This document shows, in pieces, positions 8,637-17,879 of a stretch of DNA of 64,000 nucleotides. The stretch is from an uncultured Psychrosphaera sp. (GTDB taxonomy: Bacteria; Pseudomonadota; Gammaproteobacteria; Enterobacterales; Alteromonadaceae): NCBI RefSeq assembly GCF_947500655.1, contig NZ_CANMSK010000014.1, positions 46,012 through 110,011 on the forward strand. The letters run 5' to 3'. Both the position numbers and the translations under genes were made by a program. Each line of letters starts with the position of its first letter. Positions within the stretch are counted from its first letter, which is position 1. A model generated the notes under the pieces. That model was not told the DNA's origin. It worked only from the letters and a program-made list of their open reading frames with translations, and searched no databases.

Positions 8637-11600
8637 CTAATAACTTTCTAGGTGCTGTTTTAACTCTGATATATGCTTAGAAGCACATTCAAATTCAAAG
8701 TCATTAAATGCATTAAAGATTTTGTTTATGTTCACCGAATATTTAGAATCCTTAAATTCTAATAATTGAGTTAATAGTTTTTCTTCTACTTCATTGTCTT
8801 GAGCTTTTTTATCTAGTATTAATAGAAGAGCAATTAATTTTTCTACATCAATATCGGTAACTGTGGTTTGTGTAGCTTGCTCACTTTTCCACTGCCTTGT
8901 TTTTTTATCTAATTGTTTAAATATGACATCAATTTTTTCAAAGATAGACTCAGATTGGTCAGACTCGTCTTTCACAGCGGACTCGAGCTGTGTAAATAAT
9001 TTGTGTAATTGGGTTAATGCTAAGTTTCCAGCCAGGCCTTTATATGTATGAGCTATTACTAATACTTCAGGCCACTTTTTGTTTTTTATGTTTTCATTCA
9101 GTAAGGCCATTTCGTTTGTCTGACTATTCATAAAGTTATACATTTGTTGGTAATACTCGTTGCTACTTCCCCATAAAGCTGTGCCTTTACCTTCGTCAAA
9201 CAATAAATTATTTTTCTTGGCTCTAGGCGTTACGATAATTGGCTCAATATCAATGTTAAGTACTTTTGCCATTTCATTACTGAGTAACACAAAATCAATC
9301 GGTTTATTTGCAAAGCCTTGCATTCCTGCATTTTCAGCAGCTAATTTATCATCTAACAGCACACTTGCGGTTAGTGCAATAACAGGTATTGCTGGTAAGT
9401 TATTCTCTTGCTCGTATAGCCTTCTTTGTTTAGTTGCATTAAGTCCGTCTAAGACTGGCATTTGAATATCCATTAAGACTAAATCAATACCATCACAATC
9501 ACTCATTCTAATAAGTGCTTGTTTACCATCTCTTGCGGTAACGACCTTATGACCATCTCGTTCTAATAATACTGTTAATAGGTCAATATTTTGCTGAATA
9601 TCATCAACGACTAACACTTTTAGTGGTGGTAGTTTTATTCGCTCAATTGTTTGTACTTCAATACTTTTAGTTGTTGCGGGTAAAGGTATGTCGAATGAAA
9701 ACTTACTACCAACATTAAGCTGGCTTTCTGCTCTTATTTCACCTCCCATAAGCTCAACTAATTGCTTGCTGATAGTTGTGCCTAATCCTGTACCTCCGAA
9801 TCGTCGACTCATGGAGGCATCAGCTTGTGTAAATGCTTCAAACACTGAAGATAATTGTTGTTCATCCATGCCGATACCTGAGTCTTCAACTTCAAATCTG
9901 ACGTTTTGATCGTCAATAGGGGAAACGGTAATGATCACTTGTCCTTCGGCGGTAAATTTAATTGCGTTACCGATTAAGTTGGTTAGTACTTGGCGAATAC
10001 GCTCTGGGCTACCTAAATAGTAACCTTCTAGTTTGTGTGAAATATTTGTATTAAGTTCCAAGTTTTTATTACGAGCTTGTAGCCAAAGAGTTGAAATAAC
10101 TGCGTCAACTTCTTCTATCAATGAAAAAACTCTAACTTCTAAATCTAATTTACCTTTATCTAATTTGGCTGTATCTAATATGTCGTTGAGCAAATGTAAT
10201 AATGATTTAGACGAGTTGTTAATTGTTGTCATATGACGAACTTGTTCTGGCTCTAAGTCGGTCTCTAATAAAATATCACTGAAGCCTATAATCGCATTCA
10301 TTGGCGTACGAATCTCGTGACTCATGTTTGCCATAAATGCAGCCCTTGCTTCAGCGGCTTGTTCAGCTACTTCTTTTGCTTGTCTTAATTGTAACTCCAT
10401 ATTGCGGCGCTCAGTGATATCCATAATAAAACCGTCTAGCCAAATCTCTCCTGTGTCTTCGTCTTTTATATAATTGCCAAACTCCATAACCCAGCGGATA
10501 TCATTATTTTTGGTGATAATGCGATACTCTAAGCTAAACATGTTGTCGATGATTGGATTGGATTCAATACTTTCTTTATCATCTGGATGGAATAAGTCTG
10601 AAAAGTTACGTTTATTATTTGGAGTTATAAAGTCGGAGGCTGGATAGCCTGTTATTCCTTCAACGGCATCACTGATAAATAATAAAGGCCAGCCTTTTTG
10701 ATCTAAACAGCGATAAGCTATGCCAGGAATATTACTGATCAAAGATCTAAATTTGGCCTCATTTTCTTTTAAGGCATGTTCCATTTGAATACGCTGGCGA
10801 ATGTCAGACATAAACCCAACAAAGTAATTATCATTGGCAAGCTTTACATGGCCGATGGCAAGACGAATATCGATTAAGCTTCCATCTTTGTGTAGGGCTT
10901 GAACTTCTCTACTTGCGCCAATAATTTTTGCATTGCCTGTAGATAAATAGTTATCTAAATAATTGTCGTGGGAGTCATAATGTGGATTAGGCATTAGCAT
11001 TTTTACATTTTGCCCGATGATCTCATCGGGTAACCAACCTAGTAATGAATAAGTCGCTTGGTTGGCACTTTCAATTATTCCTTTGCTATTAATACTAATA
11101 ATGGCATCTACTGCAGTATTCATCATAGCTCTTAAGCGGTGCTCACTTACACTGGCTTGACGTGATATTTCTCTATACCGATAAATTAAGTTTATACCTA
11201 AAATTAATGAAATAATGACGATAGACGTTACCGATACAATAACGGCTAAATAAAATGATATTTCATTGGTTTGTTTACTTAATTCTAACCCCGGTGGTTT
11301 TACAAAGCGTGCCGCTGCCATACCTGTATAATGCGTGCTTGCAATAGCAAGCCCCATAACAAGGCTTGCAATAAGGTTGGCTTGCAGGTCTTTATTTTTC
11401 CATTTCCTTAATAAACCAGTTCGCACCCATAATGAAAGTATGGCAAAAGTAATAGCTATGATTATAGATAGAATAAAAATAGATAAATCGTAACGGAGTA
11501 GGGGAGCCATCTGCATTGACGCCATTCCGGTGTAATGCATAGCGCCAATACCTGTGCCCATTAATACACCCGCAATAATGAGCGGTTTTATTCCTTTTTT

Positions 11601-11951
11601 ATGTTTTTGAAGGTGGTCAAGTGCAACAGAAGATGCACCCACTCCAGGTAATATGGAAAGTAGAGTTAATGCAAAGTTATAATCAACGACAGTACATAAA
11701 TCAAACGCCAGCATACCTATAAAGTGCATAGACCATATTCCGCCACCTAAGGCTGTGCTACCACCAAACAAAGTTATACGTCGTCGAGCAATTGATATGT
11801 GTTCATTATTATTGGTTGCTAATTGTAATCCCATAAAGGAAGCCAAAGTGGCAATGAACAATGATAAAAGCACCATACCAGAATCATAACTTCCATAGAT
11901 AAGAATACTATCAGGGGAAATAGAAAATAAAGAAGTAACCCAATTAAACAT
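8637..11951 (-). CDS. hybrid sensor histidine kinase, MHYT-PAS-PAS-HisKA-HATPase-REC-Hpt
   Basis: This 1104-residue inner-membrane phosphorelay protein starts with a seven-helix MHYT sensor region (about 15-255). That region carries three copies of the motif, MHFIGM, MHYTGM and THYTGM. MHYT is proposed to bind copper and sense a diatomic gas such as O2, CO or NO. Two PAS domains follow (about 265-515), then HisKA with MSHEIRTPMNAIIGFSD, a HATPase (GGTGLGTTISKQLVELMGG), a receiver with VLMDIQMPVLDG and an Hpt domain with AHTYKGLAGNLA. The whole chain of phosphoacceptors is present. It is the first gene of an operon with the HD-GYP regulator, so the likely output is cyclic di-GMP turnover. Confidence 0.93.
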   Translation of the reverse strand: MFNWVTSLFSISPDSILIYGSYDSGMVLLSLFIATLASFMGLQLATNNNEHISIARRRITLFGGSTALGGGIWSMHFIGMLAFDLCTVVDYNFALTLLSILPGVGASSVALDHLQKHKKGIKPLIIAGVLMGTGIGAMHYTGMASMQMAPLLRYDLSIFILSIIIAITFAILSLWVRTGLLRKWKNKDLQANLIASLVMGLAIASTHYTGMAAARFVKPPGLELSKQTNEISFYLAVIVSVTSIVIISLILGINLIYRYREISRQASVSEHRLRAMMNTAVDAIISINSKGIIESANQATYSLLGWLPDEIIGQNVKMLMPNPHYDSHDNYLDNYLSTGNAKIIGASREVQALHKDGSLIDIRLAIGHVKLANDNYFVGFMSDIRQRIQMEHALKENEAKFRSLISNIPGIAYRCLDQKGWPLLFISDAVEGITGYPASDFITPNNKRNFSDLFHPDDKESIESNPIIDNMFSLEYRIITKNNDIRWVMEFGNYIKDEDTGEIWLDGFIMDITERRNMELQLRQAKEVAEQAAEARAAFMANMSHEIRTPMNAIIGFSDILLETDLEPEQVRHMTTINNSSKSLLHLLNDILDTAKLDKGKLDLEVRVFSLIEEVDAVISTLWLQARNKNLELNTNISHKLEGYYLGSPERIRQVLTNLIGNAIKFTAEGQVIITVSPIDDQNVRFEVEDSGIGMDEQQLSSVFEAFTQADASMSRRFGGTGLGTTISKQLVELMGGEIRAESQLNVGSKFSFDIPLPATTKSIEVQTIERIKLPPLKVLVVDDIQQNIDLLTVLLERDGHKVVTARDGKQALIRMSDCDGIDLVLMDIQMPVLDGLNATKQRRLYEQENNLPAIPVIALTASVLLDDKLAAENAGMQGFANKPIDFVLLSNEMAKVLNIDIEPIIVTPRAKKNNLLFDEGKGTALWGSSNEYYQQMYNFMNSQTNEMALLNENIKNKKWPEVLVIAHTYKGLAGNLALTQLHKLFTQLESAVKDESDQSESIFEKIDVIFKQLDKKTRQWKSEQATQTTVTDIDVEKLIALLLILDKKAQDNEVEEKLLTQLLEFKDSKYSVNINKIFNAFNDFEFECASKHISELKQHLESY

Positions 11952-12217
11952 ATATAACTCTTAGTTGAATGAACGATTTTTAAATAGCTTGGTTTTTATA
12001 TAGAACAATCATTCTTGCGCTATTTTATTATGTTGCTCTGAAAATAAAGCATAAAGCAAATCTGATGCGACTGCTAAGCATAGCTTAAATAAGCTAATTA
12101 TCCTGTTAATTAAATTTAATATGGTTTAATCCTTGCTTATACATTTAAAACAAAGAGCCATTTATAAGTAATATAATTTTTAATGCTGAAGTTATTACCG
12201 TAAATCTACATATTTCG
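11952..12217. other. divergent intergenic region, hybrid kinase / FlgO-like operon
   Basis: About 270 bases of A/T-rich DNA separate the divergent hybrid kinase and lipoprotein operon. The only clear signal is the sigma-54 site at its right end, listed separately. I see no clear sigma-70 promoter or operator for the kinase. Confidence 0.6.
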
Positions 12218-12232
12218 TGGCACATTAATTGC
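12218..12232 (+). promoter_or_regulatory. sigma-54 (RpoN) promoter for the FlgO-like lipoprotein operon
   Basis: TGGCACattaaTTGC matches the sigma-54 consensus TGGCAC-N5-TTGC at every conserved position, with the GG and GC elements correctly spaced. The predicted transcript start near 12244 leaves a leader of about 25 bases before the ATG at 12269. In vibrios, the genes of middle flagellar classes are driven by RpoN and the FlrA/FlrC activators. Whether a flagellar activator acts here is inference. Confidence 0.85.
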
Positions 12233-12268
12233 TTTTATTGAGCTATGAATGAATAGAGTGAACAACCT

Positions 12269-12880
12269 ATGAACCGAATATTATTATTACTTTTATTGCT
12301 AGCTTTAACTGGATGCTCGAGCTTTACTGAACCAACACCTGAGAGCCAAAGGCCTGTAGATAAAGAAGCATTGAGCTTTAAGTCTCCTGTGTCAGAAGGC
12401 AATCTGCATTATTACGTTGAAAAATTAGCTAGACAATTATTTGACACAACGAATATGTTTGATACTTCTAGGCCAATTATTGTCGGTACATTTTTACCCG
12501 CTGAAACTTTAGTGGTTAATGATAGTGATAAGTTGACGTCGTACGGTATACAAATTCAAGAAAGCTTATCGACTTTACTAACTCAAGCAGGGTTATATGT
12601 TGTTGAGTATAAAGCTTTATCAAAAATCAAAATAAAATCTAATTCGGACGTTATGTTATCAAGAGATGCAGATGAGTTGGATTCACTGGTCAATGCAGAT
12701 TTTATGTTAACCGGAACATATATACAGCGAGAAAGTAGTTTGATTGTAAATGTTCGTTTAATTAACGTTTCTAACAAAAAAGTAGTCGCTGCCGCAACGG
12801 ATTACATTCCCATTAATAGTATGTGGAATCATTCAAAAATCTCAATGAGAAATCAGCAATTACATCGTAGCGAATACTAG
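12269..12880 (+). CDS. FlgO-like outer-membrane lipoprotein (copy 1)
   Basis: The 203-residue precursor has a lipoprotein signal peptide with lipobox LTGC (Cys16). Residues about 45-190 match the FlgO fold as seen in Vibrio FlgO: a helical YYVEKLARQL start, a strand with predicted small-molecule or protein contacts (IIVGTFLP), a YGIQIQESLSTLL helix, a VVEYKAL strand, an LSRDADEL turn and a final ADFMLTGTY...VNVRLINVSNKKVVAAA. FlgO is an outer-membrane lipoprotein linked to flagellar anchoring and motility, but no flagellar gene lies nearby. First gene of a four-gene operon, 10 bases from the next. Confidence 0.75.
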   Translation: MNRILLLLLLLALTGCSSFTEPTPESQRPVDKEALSFKSPVSEGNLHYYVEKLARQLFDTTNMFDTSRPIIVGTFLPAETLVVNDSDKLTSYGIQIQESLSTLLTQAGLYVVEYKALSKIKIKSNSDVMLSRDADELDSLVNADFMLTGTYIQRESSLIVNVRLINVSNKKVVAAATDYIPINSMWNHSKISMRNQQLHRSEY

Positions 12881-12889
12881 GAGCAAGTC

Positions 12890-13603
12890 ATGAATAAGTT
12901 ATTAATACCATTGTTATTTTCTACAATATTGTCTGGATGCATGACAATGGGATCAGAAGAGGCTAACAACTCGGCCGTCGATCCCCAATCTGTAAATAAC
13001 GGGTCGGCTAATAGAATGAATTCTCAAGGTCAAAACTCGAATTCAGCGGTTAACTTCCAAGATAGTTATCGTAATAAATTATTATCAAACATGGGTAATG
13101 CATACCAACGTCGAGGTAATAGATCTCAAAGTATTAAAGATGTTAACTATTATGTTCGAGGTTTAATGCAAGAGTTGGTAGGTAACTTACAATATGTAAA
13201 TGCCTCTACTCCTGTTGCGGTTACTAATTTTGTATTTTTGGATGGTTCGTTTGAGAACTCAGATTTAGTTGGTAAACAACTATCTGAAAGCTTTATTCAT
13301 GAAGTTCATAAGTTTGGTATTCCAGTACTTGATTTTAAAACAACGGATTATATTCGAGTTTCTCAAAGCGGCGACTTTGTCTTAAGCCGAGACTTTCTAG
13401 AGTTAAATAGCGACTTACCAATACGTTACGTTGTTGCTGGAACATTAGTAAGACATTTAGCTGGATATATGGTTAATGCTCGAATTGTTGGTATTGACTC
13501 AAAGGCTGTGGTCGCATCAGCGCAAGGGTTTATCCCAGCTAGTGTGATCAATTCATTAATATCTGGCAGTATAAATGACGGTATCCCGTTAACTTCGAAT
13601 TAA
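12890..13603 (+). CDS. FlgO-like outer-membrane lipoprotein (copy 2, closest to canonical FlgO)
   Basis: The 237-residue lipoprotein has lipobox LSGC (Cys17), then a low-complexity Asn/Ser/Gln linker (about 20-75). Its FlgO domain (about 85-225) includes VNYYVRGLMQEL, PVAVTNFVFLD, LVGKQLSESFIHEV, VLDFKTTDYIRV, GDFVLSRDFLEL and YVVAGTLVRH..VNARIVGIDSKAVVASAQGFIP. Of the five copies in the window it looks most like FlgO of Vibrio. It sits second in the sigma-54-driven operon, with a GGAG site before the ATG at 12890. Confidence 0.82.
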   Translation: MNKLLIPLLFSTILSGCMTMGSEEANNSAVDPQSVNNGSANRMNSQGQNSNSAVNFQDSYRNKLLSNMGNAYQRRGNRSQSIKDVNYYVRGLMQELVGNLQYVNASTPVAVTNFVFLDGSFENSDLVGKQLSESFIHEVHKFGIPVLDFKTTDYIRVSQSGDFVLSRDFLELNSDLPIRYVVAGTLVRHLAGYMVNARIVGIDSKAVVASAQGFIPASVINSLISGSINDGIPLTSN

Positions 13604-13619
13604 TTGTAGGGCGTACACT

Positions 13620-14327
13620 ATGGTACTTTTAAAATTAAGAAAACGACATGTATTGCAATTGTTTTTAGTTAGTACTTTAACAGCTTGTAGTATGAGTTCT
13701 AATATGTCAGGACGAGCGCTCAACTCTAACGATAATATCTGCGTTTCTCAAAGTGGCATGGTTGTTACTTGTGGCGTGATTGTACCTAAAACTATGAATG
13801 ATTCAGGGTCAAATATTGATACTGATTTAATGAATTCCCATACCTTAGAAGCTAGTTCAAATAGTGTAATGCTTGGTGAGTACGTTGAGCAAATAGCGAC
13901 AGATTTACTGCAAAATATGTTAGTTCCTGTTACTGAGACTTCTGTTGGAATTACCCCATTTGTTGAGTTTTCAACAAACTTGTCTTCTATAAATATGTTA
14001 GGTGCTATTTTAGCCGAAGAGTTTATATTTGAATTACAACGTAATGGCATAATGGTTGTTGATTATAAAGTTCAAGATAGTGTAGAAGTGAAGGGCAGAG
14101 GCGACTTTATATTCTCTCGAGACAACACAAAGTTAACCTTAAATGGTGTGATGCAGTATGTGCTAGTTGGTACTCTAATTTACAATAAACAGGGGATTTG
14201 GATTAATGCTCGTATTGTTGACATTGAATCTAAGAAAGTTGTTTCCTCTGCAAAAAAACTCGTACCGTATTTCATTTTAGACAGCATAGTGCCGTTTGAT
14301 ACCAGTAAAGCTGAATCAGCTAACTAG
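13620..14327 (+). CDS. FlgO-like outer-membrane lipoprotein (copy 3)
   Basis: The 235-residue lipoprotein has a longer basic n-region and lipobox LTAC (Cys23). After a spacer containing two further cysteines, the FlgO domain (about 80-225) shows YVEQIATDLLQNM, VGITPFVEF, LGAILAEEFIFELQ, MVVDYKVQDSVEV, GDFIFSRDNTKL and QYVLVGTLIYN..WINARIVDIESKKVVSSAK. It follows copy 2 by 16 bases. The mature N-terminus differs strongly from the other copies while the domain is conserved, which points to paralogues with different partners. Confidence 0.8.
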   Translation: MVLLKLRKRHVLQLFLVSTLTACSMSSNMSGRALNSNDNICVSQSGMVVTCGVIVPKTMNDSGSNIDTDLMNSHTLEASSNSVMLGEYVEQIATDLLQNMLVPVTETSVGITPFVEFSTNLSSINMLGAILAEEFIFELQRNGIMVVDYKVQDSVEVKGRGDFIFSRDNTKLTLNGVMQYVLVGTLIYNKQGIWINARIVDIESKKVVSSAKKLVPYFILDSIVPFDTSKAESAN

Positions 14328-14339
14328 GAGTCGTAAATC

Positions 14340-14987
14340 GTGAATAAAATAAAATTTCTTCTGCTAACCAGTTCTGTAATATTTTTTGGCTGTAGTTCAA
14401 AACACGAAGAACCTACAGGGGTTAAATCTACGTCAATGTTACCTGTTATTTCAAATCAGATGCATTTGAAAAAGACTATTATTAATGACTACGATGCTTA
14501 TCAACAAGTAAATTACGACACGATTAAGTCTAATAACTCTGAAGATCAATTAACCCTATTAAACTCTCAAGTAGAGTATGTGGTAATGGACTTAATCTCT
14601 AACTTAGATGAGAGATTAATTGATTCACCTATTATTATCAGACCTGTTTTATTTAATGTTGACGAAAGTTATAAAACTCGTGAAAGTGAAATTTTAATAG
14701 AGTCTGGCTTTGAACTAACGCTAAAAAGATTTGGTTTTGACGTATTCAACGATAGAAACCCTAGAGGTAAGCTAAACGGTAATGAATGTGTATTAGACAT
14801 TACTGTGACTTCAATTAACGATAAAGTTATTTTGCTATCAACTTTGAAGTACCTAGATTCAAATAAAATTAGAGCGGTTAAGCAAATCTATATATCTGAT
14901 TATTTTTTCAAGGACTTTGTTGACGGTATAGAAGTCAGCAATGATATTGAAAGCGATGAAGAAAAACCAGAAATGCAACTTAACTAA
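14340..14987 (+). CDS. divergent FlgO-like lipoprotein (copy 4)
   Basis: The 215-residue lipoprotein has lipobox FFGC (Cys18). Its body resembles the three preceding FlgO-like proteins in layout: QVEYVVMDLISNL, then PIIIRPVLFNVDE, an ESGFELTLKRFGFDVF helix and strand, and a final ITVTSINDKVILLSTLKYLDSNKIRA. It lacks the LSRD turn and the VNARIV strand. It is either a strongly diverged FlgO domain or a degenerate paralogue. The acidic C-terminal tail (about 195-215) is unique to it. It is the last gene of the operon, starting 12 bases after copy 3 with GTG. Confidence 0.6.
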   Translation: MNKIKFLLLTSSVIFFGCSSKHEEPTGVKSTSMLPVISNQMHLKKTIINDYDAYQQVNYDTIKSNNSEDQLTLLNSQVEYVVMDLISNLDERLIDSPIIIRPVLFNVDESYKTRESEILIESGFELTLKRFGFDVFNDRNPRGKLNGNECVLDITVTSINDKVILLSTLKYLDSNKIRAVKQIYISDYFFKDFVDGIEVSNDIESDEEKPEMQLN

Positions 14988-14994
14988 TGAACAT

Positions 14995-15033
14995 AAAGGT
15001 CCTAGAGTTTTACTGATGAATTCTAAGGCCTTT
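14995..15033 (+). terminator. probable terminator after the FlgO-like operon
   Basis: The arms AAAGGTCCTAGAG and TTCTAAGGCCTTT can pair at 12 of 13 positions, counting two G-U pairs, around a 13-base loop. The tail is only weakly T-rich, so termination efficiency is uncertain. Confidence 0.5.
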
Positions 15034-15104
15034 AAAACGCTTATATTTATTTTAACTGCTACAAATTCTTTAATTACTATCTAAATTCATTATTACAATC
15101 TCAT

Positions 15105-15142
15105 CCAAATCCAAATCCAAATCCAAATCCAAATCCAAATCC
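15105..15142. repeat. hexamer tandem repeat (CCAAAT, 6 copies)
   Basis: Six perfect copies of ccaaat plus two bases lie in the 430-base gap between the FlgO-like operon and the GGDEF-EAL gene, about 275 bases upstream of the latter. Apart from the hairpin at 14995-15033, I see no gene or other signal in 14988-15417. The repeat is a likely slippage hot spot. Confidence 0.9.
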
Positions 15143-15417
15143 GGCAACTTATATCAGTATACTTGGCAATTTTTTACCTAGTAAGTCGTTGTTAATTTGT
15201 AAAATAACTAATCCGTTATTATTCCATTTAAATGACTATTTAACGTTCATTTTGATTTTTAAATAAACGAATTAAGTTGATTAATTGAGCTTTTTGTCAA
15301 ACTTGCTTGTTTTTTATTCGGTTGAGCTGTAAAACATAATTAACCTGCTTTCAAAATGGTGAATTTAGTCATTTGATATATCCTTAGTAGATAAGTTAAT
15401 AAGATTAGAGGTGTTTC

Positions 15418-17352
15418 TTGATTGGTAGTGCTCCAGAGCTAAATAAGTATATGCAACGTGATGCTGCCATATTGTTATATGGTAATGCTGTATCTGGCAT
15501 TCTGATCAGCATATTAGCCTCTAGTTTTTTGGCATTTGCATTTCACGATCCCCTTACTGATTCATTCAAACAAATATGGTGGCTAGTAATGACCTTTTTG
15601 TTAGTGATCAGAGGAATAGATGTTATTTGGTGGAAAGTTAAACTGCAAAATACTAAGTTCGATGGCAAACACGCGGTTAACCGTTTTATTGCTGGTGCGA
15701 ACCCAACTGCAGTTTTGTGGTCTGTCTATTTAGTTTATTTGACGATATATAACAACGGCATAGAATTGACCACGACTATCATTGTTGTTGCAGCTATGGC
15801 GGGAGGCTCAGCTACTGTGTTGGCAGCTCATAAACCTACCGCTATGTTTTATGCTTTTATTTTACTGGCTCCCGGTTCAATCGGTTTATTAGCTTCAGGT
15901 GAATATTCACTGAAGTTACTTGGTATATTGGGTTTTGCTTTTAGTATCGTGATGCTTATTATTTCAAAAAAATCAGCTGAATTTACCCTTCATACCTTAT
16001 ATTTAAGAAATGAAAACACGGTGTTACTGCATCGTATGGAAGAGAAAGTCGAACAACGTACTCGTAAAATTTACGAGCTTTCAAACTTAGATCCTCTAAC
16101 TGGTTTGTATAATCGAACCGCCTTCTTAAATCACTTAAAGTCCGTTATTAGCAATACAGATAAAACCTTTGCTCTGTTATTTATAGACTTGGACGGCTTT
16201 AAAAAGATAAATGATTCAATTGGTCATCAAGCTGGCGATCAAATTTTAAGAAAAACAGCTGAACGTTTAAAACAAAGTGAACTCGATACCCAACTACTAT
16301 GCCGATGGGGCGGGGACGAGTTTCTTATCGCACTTGAGAATACAGGGAAGGTTGAAGCTATTGGAAAGTCTGTTCAGCTAATAGCTAGACTCAGTGAGCC
16401 GCATAATACTGAAAATAGTGTATTGTCTGTGGGCGCTACGATAGGCATTGCGTTATATCCCGAACATGCTGTAACAGAAGACCATCTTATTCAATCTGCA
16501 GATATGGCTATGTACTATCAGAAAAAACAAGCCCCTTCATCGGTCGGTGTCTTCTCTGAACAAATGGAAAAACTATATTTTCATGAATTAAGAATGAAAG
16601 ACGGACTTACTAAAGCAATTGAAAAGCAACAACTTAGATTGGTTTTCCAGCCTTTAGTATTATCGATAAACCATCAACTTGTCTCTTTTGAAGCGCTTCT
16701 TCGTTGGCAATTTGATGATGAAAATATTCCTCCAGATGTGTTTATACCTATTGCAGAGCAATATGGTTTAATTCACCAAATAGGTGCCTGGGTGTTAAAA
16801 AATGCTTGTTTAGAAGCTAGCTCGTGGGATGTCGAACTGGGCATATCCGTCTGTGTTAATGTTTCTGTGATCCAATTAAACGATGAATGCTTTATTGATG
16901 TAGTAGACGACGCACTTTCAAACAGTGGTTTGCCTGCTGAGTTATTACACATAGAAATAACTGAATCTGTTTTTGAGTCAGATACTGGCTTTTTATCACA
17001 TCAAATTAAGAGTTTACAGGCTAGAGGGATTAAAGTGTCAATAGATGACTTTGGTACTGGCTATTCTTCTTTATCAGTAATGCAGGACTTAGCGGTAAAT
17101 ATAGTGAAAATTGACCGCTCATTTGTCAATAAAATGAATAGTAATGGTTATGCCATTATTTCTGCAATTATGAATATAGCTTCATCGTTAGACTTTTTAG
17201 TTGTAGCTGAAGGCGTTGAAACTGAAGAACAGGCCAAGGAGCTTTCCTCGCTAGGCGTACATTTTCTTCAAGGATATTATTTTTCTAAACCGATGGAAGT
17301 GGCAAATATCTCAAATTTTTTAAGTAAAAAGATTGAGGTTAACGAATACTAA
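15418..17352 (+). CDS. membrane GGDEF-EAL protein (cyclic di-GMP synthesis/hydrolysis)
   Basis: The 644-residue protein has an N-terminal membrane region of about six helices (about 18-195), a short coiled segment, a GGDEF domain (about 220-380) with RWGGDEF at residues 296-302, and an EAL domain (about 395-640). The EAL catalytic set is visible: FEALLRW, CVNVS, EITES, DDFGTGYSS, VKIDRSF, AEGVET and QGYYF. Both active sites look intact. An RxxD inhibitory site is not evident five residues before GGDEF. The start is TTG at 15418. It sits between the FlgO-like operon and the pilus operon, which it may help control. Confidence 0.92.
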   Translation: MIGSAPELNKYMQRDAAILLYGNAVSGILISILASSFLAFAFHDPLTDSFKQIWWLVMTFLLVIRGIDVIWWKVKLQNTKFDGKHAVNRFIAGANPTAVLWSVYLVYLTIYNNGIELTTTIIVVAAMAGGSATVLAAHKPTAMFYAFILLAPGSIGLLASGEYSLKLLGILGFAFSIVMLIISKKSAEFTLHTLYLRNENTVLLHRMEEKVEQRTRKIYELSNLDPLTGLYNRTAFLNHLKSVISNTDKTFALLFIDLDGFKKINDSIGHQAGDQILRKTAERLKQSELDTQLLCRWGGDEFLIALENTGKVEAIGKSVQLIARLSEPHNTENSVLSVGATIGIALYPEHAVTEDHLIQSADMAMYYQKKQAPSSVGVFSEQMEKLYFHELRMKDGLTKAIEKQQLRLVFQPLVLSINHQLVSFEALLRWQFDDENIPPDVFIPIAEQYGLIHQIGAWVLKNACLEASSWDVELGISVCVNVSVIQLNDECFIDVVDDALSNSGLPAELLHIEITESVFESDTGFLSHQIKSLQARGIKVSIDDFGTGYSSLSVMQDLAVNIVKIDRSFVNKMNSNGYAIISAIMNIASSLDFLVVAEGVETEEQAKELSSLGVHFLQGYYFSKPMEVANISNFLSKKIEVNEY

Positions 17353-17399
17353 TATGTATTATCGTTAACCTTATCCGTTATTTGGTTTAAGTCTAAAGA

Positions 17400-17879
17400 T
17401 TAAGGATCTTCAGTAAATTCCAACTCAGCACTGAGGGTTTGTGAGCTGCCACTAGCTAGACCATCTGGAAAGGTTAATGTTCCAGCCATATATACAGTTA
17501 TTAAACCATCAGAGCCTGTACTAAAGTCTATATAAGTATCTGGATTTAGATTAGTCGCTTCCTCGCCCAAATTATTAGTGAGTCTCAGTGTAGGCTCCAA
17601 TATAAAACCATTAACATCGCCAACAGTAGATATAGCTTTGATTTCTATATTGGTATTGGCTGTTGCGGTAATTGTGTATTTACCAAGAGTTCCATCTGAC
17701 ACACATAAGGTTGCGGGTGTAATATCACCAGTGATCACGTCCATTACACAGCTACCTGCTCTTGGACTGGTCTCGCCAAAGTTTATGTCTTGTACTACGG
17801 TTAAGACTTCCCCCGCAGCAAAGATGAATTTAGAAAATAATAAAAGTGATATGAGTAGAGTATGTTTAATGTTTAACAA
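17400..17879 (-). CDS. putative minor/tip fimbrial subunit, DUF4402-like
   Basis: The 159-residue precursor has a signal peptide ending near FAAGE (about residue 22) and an all-beta mature part. The closing pattern VYMAGTLTFPDG..SGSSQTLSAELEF resembles DUF4402 pilin-like proteins. Two cysteines in the first half of the mature chain could form a disulfide. The start is a TTG at 17879 preceded by AAGGAG at good spacing, and it lies inside the end of the usher gene (14-base overlap), so the two are translationally coupled. As the last gene of the pilus operon it may encode a minor or tip subunit or adhesin. That role is inferred from position. Confidence 0.6.
   Translation of the reverse strand: MLNIKHTLLISLLLFSKFIFAAGEVLTVVQDINFGETSPRAGSCVMDVITGDITPATLCVSDGTLGKYTITATANTNIEIKAISTVGDVNGFILEPTLRLTNNLGEEATNLNPDTYIDFSTGSDGLITVYMAGTLTFPDGLASGSSQTLSAELEFTEDP

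Noticed and set aside
8863..10236. Plus-strand ORFs inside the hybrid kinase gene
   Set aside because: Antisense shadows of a 1104-residue gene with seven identifiable domains.
12583..12777. Small reverse-strand ORF within FlgO-like copy 1
   Set aside because: It is an antisense shadow of a well-supported gene and has no family match.
12269..14987. Flagellar gene cluster
   Set aside because: The proteins have FlgO-like domains, but no flagellar structural or regulatory gene is nearby.
15105..15142. Possible CRISPR-like array in the CCAAAT repeat
   Set aside because: The unit is only six bases with no spacers, so it is a simple tandem repeat.
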